A stretch of DNA of 5,526 nucleotides from Candidatus Taylorbacteria bacterium RIFCSPLOWO2_01_FULL_50_130 (GCA_001821155.1 MHSB01000036.1:1-5526); one strand, 5' to 3'; counted from the first letter of the stretch, positions 1 to 4,321 are shown. The notes: generated from the sequence alone by a model not told the origin. Made by a program: numbers and translations.

Positions 1-118
1 ATTTGCCCCTCGGAGAGAAAATGGGCGTTTGAAGCTCATTTACTTGGGAAGAGGCGATCATTTGATGCTCATTATGAATGGGAGGAGACTCAGGGTAAGA
101 GAAATTGAGAAAGTGTGA
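1..118 (+). CDS. Possible 3' end of a basic protein (partial, unidentified)
   Basis: A reading frame open from base 2 runs 38 codons to a TGA at 116-118. The residues are strongly basic (for example LGRGDHLMLIMNGRRLRVRE) and read like a genuine C-terminus ending in EIEKV. I do not recognise the family. Other frames, including one on the minus strand, are also open over this short stretch, so an open frame alone proves little. Its stop codon coincides with the TGA of the extended -10 promoter for the next gene. The gene begins outside the window, so its length and function cannot be judged. Confidence 0.3.
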   Translation, partial: FAPRRENGRLKLIYLGRGDHLMLIMNGRRLRVREIEKV

Positions 119-124
119 TATAAT
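116..124 (+). promoter_or_regulatory. Extended -10 promoter, leaderless start
   Basis: The bases read TGATATAAT, a perfect TGnTATAAT extended -10. No convincing -35 box lies 16-18 bp upstream, as expected for extended -10 promoters. Counting about 7 nt from the last T puts transcription start at base 131, the A of the following ATG, so the transcript should be leaderless. The same TGn-TATA(A/C)T pattern recurs at 1345-1353 and 4313-4321. Confidence 0.65.
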
Positions 125-130
125 TCACAT

Positions 131-325
131 ATGAACAATCACTGGTCCGTTAATACAACAGAGCTTCAAAAAGATCCGGAGAGCTTTGCTATCTGGAAGC
201 TGGAACAATGGGTTAATTGGGGTATCGGAACAGTTCGAGCAAAAAGAGCCGATCTACTCAAATACTGGGATGTACTCGATATTGACGAATGGAAGCGCAA
301 AGCCCTTTCACTGGCGCTTTTTTAA
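131..325 (+). CDS. 64-aa protein, candidate antitoxin partner of AbiEii-type toxin
   Basis: This small soluble protein is rich in Trp (five), acidic and basic residues, with no membrane segment or signal peptide. The N-terminus MNNHWSVNTTELQKDPESFA and a later KYWDVLDID stretch give the impression of a conserved compact helical protein. From memory, similar short proteins precede AbiEii nucleotidyltransferases in Patescibacteria, but I cannot name a Pfam family. It ends six bases before the start of the nucleotidyltransferase gene and in the same frame, so the two are almost certainly co-transcribed and translationally coupled. By position it would be the antitoxin of a two-gene unit; it does not resemble the longer winged-helix AbiEi antitoxin. 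The start is fixed by the promoter at 116-124, which predicts a transcript beginning at this ATG. Confidence 0.75.
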   Translation: MNNHWSVNTTELQKDPESFAIWKLEQWVNWGIGTVRAKRADLLKYWDVLDIDEWKRKALSLALF

Positions 326-331
326 CATGCC

Positions 332-991
332 ATGCCGTCAATACTCTCAAAAAATCAGACGAAGATTCTCTCACTGTTGAGCAAAGAAAAACTTCTCGCT
401 GACTCATTCTATCTATCCGGCGGTACTGCTCTTGCCGAGTTTTATCTGCAACACAGGATTTCGGAAGACCTCGATTTTTTTTCTGAAAAAGAATTTGAAC
501 CTATGTTTATTTCATCTACATTCAAAAAAATACAAGCCGCGTCGGGTATTGTAAAAGTCAATTACGAGCAAAGTTTCAACCGCAATCTTTTCTTTCTTGA
601 ATTAAAAGACGATACTATCAAAACAGAGTTCATCTATTTCCCGTTTGCGAGGATAGAATCAAAAAAGAAACTCGGTGATCTTTGCATAGACAGTCTTATA
701 GATATCGCCGTCAATAAAGTTTTCACCATTTATCAGAAACCTCGCTCCAGAGATTTTATTGATTTATATTGCATCTTGATGCAAGAAAAATCATGGAGTA
801 TTGACATGCTGGTAGAAAAAGCTCAAATCAAGTTTGATAATTACCTCAACCCGCTTCAATTGAGCAGTCAGTTCGTGAAAGCTGAAGTCCTCAAAGATTA
901 TCCGAATATGATCCAGAAAATTGATGAAAAGGAATGGCAGAGTTTCTTCATGAAAGAAGCTAAGCGGCTTGCCGCATCAAAGCTTGAGTAA
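332..991 (+). CDS. AbiEii/AbiGii-family nucleotidyltransferase (toxin-like)
   Basis: This 219-aa cytoplasmic protein has the hallmarks of the AbiEii nucleotidyltransferase family, whose members are toxins of type IV toxin-antitoxin and phage-defence systems and transfer nucleotides to RNA targets. Visible motifs are GGTALA at residues 30-35, DLDFF at 46-50 (the paired metal-binding Asp46 and Asp48), an acidic residue Glu99 in TEFIYFPF as likely third carboxylate, Lys129 in NKVF, and RDFIDLY at 140-146 with Asp141 and Asp144. All expected catalytic positions appear present and the length fits compact family members, so it looks intact. The start follows the stop of the 64-aa gene by six bases with no Shine-Dalgarno, which suggests re-initiation. 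The gene looks more A+T-rich than the downstream enzymes, consistent with acquisition. Whether it is toxic, and on what target, is not shown by the sequence. Confidence 0.88.
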   Translation: MPSILSKNQTKILSLLSKEKLLADSFYLSGGTALAEFYLQHRISEDLDFFSEKEFEPMFISSTFKKIQAASGIVKVNYEQSFNRNLFFLELKDDTIKTEFIYFPFARIESKKKLGDLCIDSLIDIAVNKVFTIYQKPRSRDFIDLYCILMQEKSWSIDMLVEKAQIKFDNYLNPLQLSSQFVKAEVLKDYPNMIQKIDEKEWQSFFMKEAKRLAASKLE

Positions 992-1066
992 ATCCCCGAC
1001 GATATCCGTATATACAACAGAGCGTTGTCGGCGCAGGAGGTAGGGCAACTGTATCAATTGGGGAGA
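992..1066 (+). pseudogene. Remnant of a LamG/concanavalin-A-like domain C-terminus
   Basis: Immediately after the AbiEii stop codon, and in the same frame, the translation reads IPDDIRIYNRALSAQEV followed by GQLYQLG. This is the typical last strand and helix of LamG-type (laminin G / jellyroll lectin) domains, usually seen as IDDVRIYNRALSxxEVxxLY. Nothing of the preceding domain (about 150 residues) is present, so this is a tail without a body. The frame stays open to a TGA at 1316-1318, but residues after position 1066 do not look like a conserved protein. A TTG at 1025 could nominally start a 97-aa product; I consider that an artefact. The layout suggests the AbiEii pair replaced or was inserted into the body of a surface-protein gene. 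Confidence 0.6.
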
Positions 1067-1263
1067 CATTTCTATCTACCCGAGAGATTTCGGTTCCTTT
1101 TATTTCTATCTACAACGCTGTCGCGGCGTGGATATATCTCACAAAAGGTACGGGAAATATTTCTTAATGCTAACGGTTTTACCGCATCTATAACTGGTCC
1201 CGGATCAACAGGCGACGAAACGACGTTTTTCGGTCCGGCCACGATGAGAAAAGCAAACTTTCC
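1067..1263. other. Intergenic stretch with nothing recognisable
   Basis: About 200 nt between the LamG tail and the hairpin repeat. The forward frame continuing from the LamG tail is open but low in conserved character, and the other forward frames contain stops. I see no RNA gene, promoter or terminator here. It is probably decayed coding sequence of the same former gene. Confidence 0.4.
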
Positions 1264-1316
1264 TAAAGGGAGTACCCGCCTAACTTTTCAGAAAAAGTTG
1301 GGCGGGGGAGGGATTT
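1264..1316. repeat. Palindromic hairpin repeat, related to the rpiB insert
   Basis: The stretch opens with AAAGGGAGTACCCGCC and closes with GGCGGGGGAGGGATTT. It contains a strong stem of 14 pairs (1275-1288 with 1293-1306, one G-T pair) around a 4-nt loop. The flanking words AAAGGGAGTA(T)CCCGC and GGGGGAGGGATTT recur in the same order inside rpiB (3088-3124), so the two belong to one repeat family. No T-run follows the stem, so it does not look like an intrinsic terminator, although it lies between an accessory region and the gap promoter. Confidence 0.7.
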
Positions 1317-1344
1317 GAAATCCAGGGAAGAGAAGAATTTAATA

Positions 1345-1353
1345 TGCTATAAT
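1345..1353 (+). promoter_or_regulatory. Extended -10 promoter of gap
   Basis: The bases read TGCTATAAT, again a perfect TGnTATAAT. There is no recognisable -35 at the usual spacing. Transcription should begin near base 1360, giving a leader of about 25 nt before the ATG at 1385. It is the likely promoter for the downstream metabolic genes. Confidence 0.65.
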
Positions 1354-1384
1354 TTCCCATTATCCGCGTGGAAACATTTTGGAA

Positions 1385-2506
1385 ATGAAAAAAGAAAAAA
1401 TTATTGTCGCTATTAACGGACTTGGACGGATCGGTCGGGCATTTTTAAGAGTGGCTAAAGGCCATCCGGAGATTGATATTGTCGCCATCAATGATTTGGC
1501 CACTCTCGACAGCATTTCCTATTTAGTGAAGTATGACACCGTTTACAAACAGGCGCCCTTTACAGTCGAACATAATGGCAAGTCTTTGGTGATAGACGGA
1601 AAGGAAATCGCCTATTTAAGCGAAAAGGAACCGGCAAAATTGCCGTGGAAGGAAATGAACATAGATGTCGTTGTCGAATCCACGGGTCTTTTCACAAGCT
1701 ATGAAAAGGCAAAGGCGCATTTGGAGGCAGGCGCAAAGAGAGTTGTTATAACGGCTCCGATAAAAGAAGAGAAGACACAAAACACAGAGACACAGAACCC
1801 AAACCCCAAAGAACAACAAGTTGTCTACGGGGCAGGCAAAACACAAATTTCACAAAACGCAGAAAAAGCAGAAAAAGCAGAAACGGTTTTACTTGGAATC
1901 AATGAGGATAAATTGAAGATCTGCCGAATCAGTTCTAATGCTTCATGTACGACCAATGCCGGCAGTCCTCTTATTGCTATTTTGGATGAAGCGATAGGAA
2001 TTGAAAAAGCGGTTTTGAACACCGTGCACGGCTACACCGCCAGCCAAGCCATCGTTGACGGCCCATCCAAGAAGAATTTACGGGAAGGCAGGGCGGCCGC
2101 TCAAAATATAGTGCCTTCATCCACCGGTGCCGCAATCGCCACAACCAAGGCTTTCACGAAATTGGCCGGTAAGTTCGACGGTATCTCTATCCGCGTCCCC
2201 GTCGTTATCGGCTCGATCGTTGACATTACTTTTATCGCCAAGAGAAGCACCACGGTCGGAGAGGTCAACGAAATTCTCAAGAAAGCGGCCACTGAAGAGC
2301 GATGGAAGAAAATTTTCGCAGTTACGGAAGAGCCCCTCGTGTCCGCGGATATTATCGGTGAATCTCACGCTTCAATAGCCGATCTTGAAATGACGCGCGT
2401 AGTTGACGGCAATCTGGTAAAGGTGCTTGGTTGGTATGATAATGAAATGGGGTATGCGCACACTTTAGTTGGTCATGTAATAAAAGCGGGAGAGCGACTG
2501 AAATAA
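1385..2506 (+). CDS. gap: Glyceraldehyde-3-phosphate dehydrogenase with in-frame insert
   Basis: This cytoplasmic glycolytic enzyme oxidises and phosphorylates glyceraldehyde-3-phosphate to 1,3-bisphosphoglycerate using NAD(P). From the ATG at 1385 it has 373 residues. The Rossmann motif NGLGRIGR is at 11-18, and Asp37 in AINDL is the position associated with NAD preference. SSNASCTTN holds the catalytic Cys188, TVHGYT the catalytic His215, and WYDNEMGY lies at 350-357. Cys to His spacing (27) is canonical, but the Cys lies about 38 residues later than usual (near 150), because residues 130-166 are an extra low-complexity segment. Without it the length, about 336, is normal. A TTG at 1379 would add two residues; I prefer the ATG because the next residues, KKEKIIVAINGLG, are the normal start of the fold. 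There is only a weak GGA upstream. All motifs are intact, so it is probably functional. Confidence 0.96.
   Translation: MKKEKIIVAINGLGRIGRAFLRVAKGHPEIDIVAINDLATLDSISYLVKYDTVYKQAPFTVEHNGKSLVIDGKEIAYLSEKEPAKLPWKEMNIDVVVESTGLFTSYEKAKAHLEAGAKRVVITAPIKEEKTQNTETQNPNPKEQQVVYGAGKTQISQNAEKAEKAETVLLGINEDKLKICRISSNASCTTNAGSPLIAILDEAIGIEKAVLNTVHGYTASQAIVDGPSKKNLREGRAAAQNIVPSSTGAAIATTKAFTKLAGKFDGISIRVPVVIGSIVDITFIAKRSTTVGEVNEILKKAATEERWKKIFAVTEEPLVSADIIGESHASIADLEMTRVVDGNLVKVLGWYDNEMGYAHTLVGHVIKAGERLK
1772..1882 (+). repeat. In-frame low-complexity insert inside gap
   Basis: These 37 codons (residues 130-166 of Gap) separate APIKEE from TVLLGINED, which are normally only a few residues apart. The DNA is A-rich and repetitive: ACACAAA/ACACAGAG/ACACAGAA-like units at the left, and 2.7 copies of the nonamer GCAGAAAAA at the right (1859-1882), giving AEKAEKAE. 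A short inverted repeat ACAAC-AA-GTTGT sits in the middle (1813-1824). It carries no stop and preserves the frame. The exact borders are inferred from comparison with the remembered family consensus. Confidence 0.75.
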
Positions 2507-2525
2507 TTTTTAATTTTTAATTTTT
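2505..2525. repeat. Tandem heptamer AATTTTT x3 at the gap stop codon
   Basis: Three perfect copies of AATTTTT begin inside the gap stop codon (TAA, 2504-2506). The inverse unit AAAAATT occurs twice just before rpiB (2888-2901), so the 380-nt interval between the two genes is bounded by a 14-bp inverted A/T repeat. Function unknown; a weak terminator-like T-run without a GC stem is the only other reading. Confidence 0.6.
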
Positions 2526-2529
2526 AAAT

Positions 2530-2704
2530 AATTTAGGACTTACGCAATCGGTGTCATTCCCGTGAAGCTTGTCCCCGCGAAGGCGGGGAACGGGAATCCA
2601 GGGCGTTAAAAAACGGCCACATACTGGATTCCCGCCGTAGCTTGCCCTCGACCTGATCGGGGATGGGAATGACAGAAAAGGAAGAAATGCGTAAGTCCTA
2701 AATT
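2530..2704. mobile_element. MITE-like element with 17-bp terminal inverted repeats
   Basis: The left end AATTTAGGACTTACGCA (2530-2546) and the right end TGCGTAAGTCCTAAATT (2688-2704) are perfect inverse complements. If the outer AATT on each side is a 4-bp target duplication, the true terminal repeat is the 13-bp TAGGACTTACGCA; because AATT is palindromic, sequence alone cannot decide. The 175-nt body codes for nothing and is filled by an inner palindromic repeat (2552-2674). A size under 200 nt, terminal inverted repeats and no transposase fit a miniature inverted-repeat element mobilised in trans. Its right end abuts a gene fragment that lacks its 5' part, suggesting the insertion or an associated deletion truncated that gene. 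Confidence 0.75.
2552..2674. repeat. Inner ATTCCC/GGGAAT palindromic repeat nested in the MITE
   Basis: The ends TGTCATTCCC (2552-2561) and GGGAATGACA (2665-2674) are perfect inverse complements. The centre carries CGGGAATCCAG (2591-2601) facing CTGGATTCCCG (2624-2634), so each half folds on itself. In the left half CCCCGC-gaag-GCGGGG (2573-2588) sits inside ATTCCCG...CGGGAAT. The design is like widespread ATTCCC-N-GGGAAT repeats (for example neisserial dRS3), but homology is not established. It may be a separate repeat that inserted into, or is carried by, the outer element. Confidence 0.65.
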
Positions 2705-2854
2705 TGTAAAAAGGAAGCTAATGAATCAAAACACTGGCTCCGAATGCTAGCTCACGCGAATAAAGACCAAGGGAACGAATGTAAAAAGCTCTGGCAGGAA
2801 GCTCATGAGGTAACACTAATTTTCGCCAAGATTTTTCAAAATTGCTCTGTTTAG
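2702..2854 (+). pseudogene. C-terminal remnant of a four-helix-bundle (S23/IVP-type) protein
   Basis: The frame from 2702 to a TAG at 2852-2854 gives about 50 residues, including ANESKHWLRMLAHANKDQ, then ECKKLWQEAHEVT and LIFAKIF. This matches the last two helices of the four-helix-bundle family (23S rRNA intervening-sequence protein, TIGR02436/PF05635), which typically ends with an ESxYWLRLL...EAxELxxIFA pattern. Full proteins are about 115-130 residues, so roughly the first half is missing. The upstream neighbour is the MITE right end, with an in-frame TAA at 2699-2701. An internal ATG at 2744 could allow a 36-aa product, unlikely to fold. Such proteins are frequent accessory genes in Patescibacteria; their role is not well defined. 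Confidence 0.65.
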
Positions 2855-2870
2855 AGTTCTAGATTTATTT

Positions 2871-2901
2871 AAAAATTTAAAAATTTCAAAAATTAAAAAT
2901 T
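2871..2901. repeat. A/T repeat AAAAATTT x2, AAAAATT x2 before rpiB
   Basis: Two copies of AAAAATTT, one C, then two copies of AAAAATT end three bases before the rpiB ATG. The AAAAATT pair is the inverse complement of the tandem AATTTTT after gap. The stretch replaces what would normally be a ribosome binding site, and no Shine-Dalgarno is present. Confidence 0.55.
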
Positions 2902-2904
2902 GCT

Positions 2905-3507
2905 ATGAAGGTTTACTTCGCCGGTGATCATGCCGGATTTGAATTAAAGAAGAAAATTATTGAGTATGTCCGTTTGCTCGGACACGAAGTTGAAGACTTG
3001 GGGCCGTTTGAATACGTGGCGGGGGATGATTACACGGATTATGTCATACCTCTCGCGCGAAAAGTCGCGGAAAGTTCTCCCTTTGTAAAAGGGAGTATCC
3101 CGCGTTCAGCGGGGGGAGGGATTTTAAAATCCTCCGCCTCGGAAGACCTCGGCACCTCCTTTAGGAAAGGAGGAATATCCCCCGGCCTCGAAGACTCGGC
3201 CACCCCATTTTACAAAGGGGGAATGGAAATTCGGGGAATAGTAGTGGCCGGAAGCGGTCAGGGTGAAATTATCGCCATGAACAGGATAAAAGGAGCGCGG
3301 GCCGCTCTGTTTTGCCCCTGTAATTTTGACCTTATCAAAGCCTCGCGCGGTCATAACGACAGCAATATCCTCGCGATCGGCGCGCGCTTTTGCACGGGAG
3401 AGGAAGCGAAAAAAGGGATTCAGGCGTGGCTTGAAACGCCATTTTCAAACGAGGCGCGGCACGTAAGAAGACTGACGAAGATCGAACAAATGACAGATAA
3501 TTTATAA
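2905..3507 (+). CDS. rpiB: Ribose-5-phosphate isomerase B with a 50-codon palindromic insert
   Basis: RpiB interconverts ribose-5-phosphate and ribulose-5-phosphate in the non-oxidative pentose phosphate pathway. The N-terminus has the family motif GDHAGFELK (7-15). The active-site loop VVAGSGQGE ends at Glu121, and SRGHNDSN, AIGARF and RHVRRLTKIEQ follow as in the LacAB/RpiB fold. The usual catalytic Cys of the CG(T/S)G loop is Ala115 here, while Glu121 matches the Glu75 base of the Mycobacterium tuberculosis enzyme (GSGNGE), so this is the Glu-type active site. The protein has 200 residues against a usual 145-160. Residues 58-107, between the helix ending KVAES and the strand RGIVVAG, are extra and encoded by palindromic repeats; removing them gives about 150 residues. 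The start follows an A/T repeat with no Shine-Dalgarno. All family motifs survive, so it is probably active. Confidence 0.94.
   Translation: MKVYFAGDHAGFELKKKIIEYVRLLGHEVEDLGPFEYVAGDDYTDYVIPLARKVAESSPFVKGSIPRSAGGGILKSSASEDLGTSFRKGGISPGLEDSATPFYKGGMEIRGIVVAGSGQGEIIAMNRIKGARAALFCPCNFDLIKASRGHNDSNILAIGARFCTGEEAKKGIQAWLETPFSNEARHVRRLTKIEQMTDNL
3076..3225 (+). repeat. In-frame palindromic repeat insert inside rpiB
   Basis: The 150-nt insert contains three 19-nt hairpins at 3077-3095, 3155-3173 and 3203-3221. Each has an 8-position stem and a 3-nt loop: CTCCCTTT-gta-AAAGGGAG, CCTCCTTT-agg-AAAGGAGG, and a third of the same layout with one A-G mismatch. Spacings are 78 and 48 nt, both multiples of three, so all are read in one phase and encode SPFVKGS, TSFRKGG and TPFYKGG. 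Between the first and second lie CCCGC-gttca-GCGGG (3099-3113) and the perfect 14-nt palindrome GGATTTTAAAATCC (3119-3132). The second and third hairpins are each preceded by a related word (GCCTCGGAAGACCTCGGC and GCCTCGAAGACTCGGCC), indicating an imperfect tandem unit of about 48 nt. The insert has no stop codon. Confidence 0.85.
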
Positions 3508-3567
3508 CCGAATAACTGAATAACCATCGGGATACGGGGGTTATTCAGTTATCGGTTATTCAGTTAT
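3504..3567. repeat. Hairpin and tandem repeat spanning the rpiB-rpe junction
   Basis: ATAACTGAATAACC (3512-3525) pairs perfectly with GGTTATTCAGTTAT (3539-3552) across a 13-nt loop. The stem continues as ATAACCG (3504-3510) with CGGTTAT (3553-3559) after one bulged A, giving 21 pairs in all. The right arm word GGTTATTCAGTTAT occurs again at 3554-3567, one base after the first copy. The rpiB stop (3505-3507) lies in the left arm and the first two bases of the rpe ATG lie in the last repeat. There is no T-run, so it is not a classical terminator; it may modulate read-through or rpe translation, or be another repeat insertion. Confidence 0.75.
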
Positions 3568-4300
3568 GAATTATCATATAGTTCCCGCCATTCTCCCGAA
3601 AAGTTTTTCTGAAATTCGCGCAAAGCTTGGACTAATCAAGGGCGCGGCGGATGCGGTTCAAATAGACATTGTTGACGGAAAATTCGCCCGCAACAAGACA
3701 TGGCCATATGTCGGAGATAGGGGTGAATTTGAGTCCCTGCTGAAAGAGAAGGAGGGATTTCCGTTCTGGGAGGATTTTGATTTTGAATTTGACCTCATGA
3801 TTGCGAAACCCGCGGAAGCAGTGGGCGATTTTGTGCGCATTGGGGCGAGCCGCGTCATCGTGCATCTCGAGAGCATGGAACCGGACGCGCTTTCCGACCT
3901 TATTCATGAGTGGAAACACGCAGTTGGCATAGGACTCGCGCTGAAACCATCCACGCCGATTTCGCTCCTTGAAACTTTTTTGCATGAAGTGAGTTTTGTG
4001 CAGTGCATGGGAAACGACAAAATTGGGTTTCAAGGGATTACGCTTGATGAGGAGAAGGTGTTGCCGAAGCTTTTGAAGCTGCGCGCAAAGCATCCACAAC
4101 TTACCATTGCCGTGGACATCGGCGTCACTTTTGAAACAGCTCCGCGACTTATCAAAGCGGGCGCGAATCGTTTGGTTGCTGGTTCCGCGATATTCGGGCA
4201 CGCGAATCCGGCAAAAGCCCTGCGGCAACTCAAAGCCCTGTTTCCTGGAGGGGAATCTGGGCAAACTGCTCTCATGGGTAGTTTGAAAGACATTGGATGA
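3566..4300 (+). CDS. rpe: Divergent ribulose-phosphate 3-epimerase family protein
   Basis: This 244-residue TIM-barrel protein belongs to the ribulose-phosphate 3-epimerase family, which interconverts ribulose-5-phosphate and xylulose-5-phosphate. The order of motifs is right: VPAILPKSF near the N-terminus, VQIDIVDGKF (31-40), FEFDLMI (73-79), VHLES (99-103), ALKPSTPI (125-132), MGNDKIGFQG (148-157), AVDIGV (182-187) and VAGSAIFG near the end. Both catalytic aspartates are kept (Asp34 and Asp184). The two histidines that complete the metal site in characterised enzymes are replaced: Gln32 where E. coli has His34, and Asp76 where it has His67. The phosphate-loop consensus NPGFGGQ is also changed. 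It sits between rpiB and transketolase, which supports a pentose-phosphate role, but metal use or substrate may differ. It starts inside a repeat with no Shine-Dalgarno and ends with an ATGA at 4297-4300. Confidence 0.85.
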   Translation: MNYHIVPAILPKSFSEIRAKLGLIKGAADAVQIDIVDGKFARNKTWPYVGDRGEFESLLKEKEGFPFWEDFDFEFDLMIAKPAEAVGDFVRIGASRVIVHLESMEPDALSDLIHEWKHAVGIGLALKPSTPISLLETFLHEVSFVQCMGNDKIGFQGITLDEEKVLPKLLKLRAKHPQLTIAVDIGVTFETAPRLIKAGANRLVAGSAIFGHANPAKALRQLKALFPGGESGQTALMGSLKDIG

Positions 4301-4321
4301 CACATCAAAAAATGCTATACT
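4293..4321 (+). promoter_or_regulatory. Promoter with extended -10, near-leaderless start
   Basis: TGCTATACT at 4313-4321 is an extended -10 with one mismatch, and TTGGAT at 4293-4298 lies 17 bp upstream of the hexamer as a fair -35. Transcription should begin near 4328, two bases before the ATG at 4330. The -35 overlaps the last codons of rpe, so this would be an internal promoter of the cluster. It could drive the two small genes and transketolase independently of upstream read-through. Confidence 0.6.

Noticed and set aside
1275..1306. Intrinsic terminator between AbiEii region and gap
   Set aside because: The stem is strong but is followed by GGGAGGGATTTG rather than a T-run, and the sequence matches the dispersed repeat in rpiB.
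1025..1318. 97-aa protein starting from TTG at 1025
   Set aside because: The start lies inside the LamG tail (RAL-SAQEV) and the rest is not protein-like; the last part is the hairpin repeat.
2530..2704. Insertion sequence carrying a transposase
   Set aside because: The element is only 175 nt and has no open frame of useful length; it is at most a non-autonomous element.
2901..2909. Extended -10-like TTGCTATGA at the rpiB start
   Set aside because: It overlaps the ATG itself and lacks the final T-bearing hexamer; transcription would begin inside the gene.
3076..3225. CRISPR array or terminator cluster
   Set aside because: The hairpins are only three, imperfect and unevenly spaced, lie in an intact reading frame and lack T-runs or conserved spacers.
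3632..4303. Long minus-strand open frame (223 codons) opposite rpe
   Set aside because: It is fully antisense to a clear epimerase-family gene and its translation has no recognisable motif; it is a by-product of the codon use of rpe.
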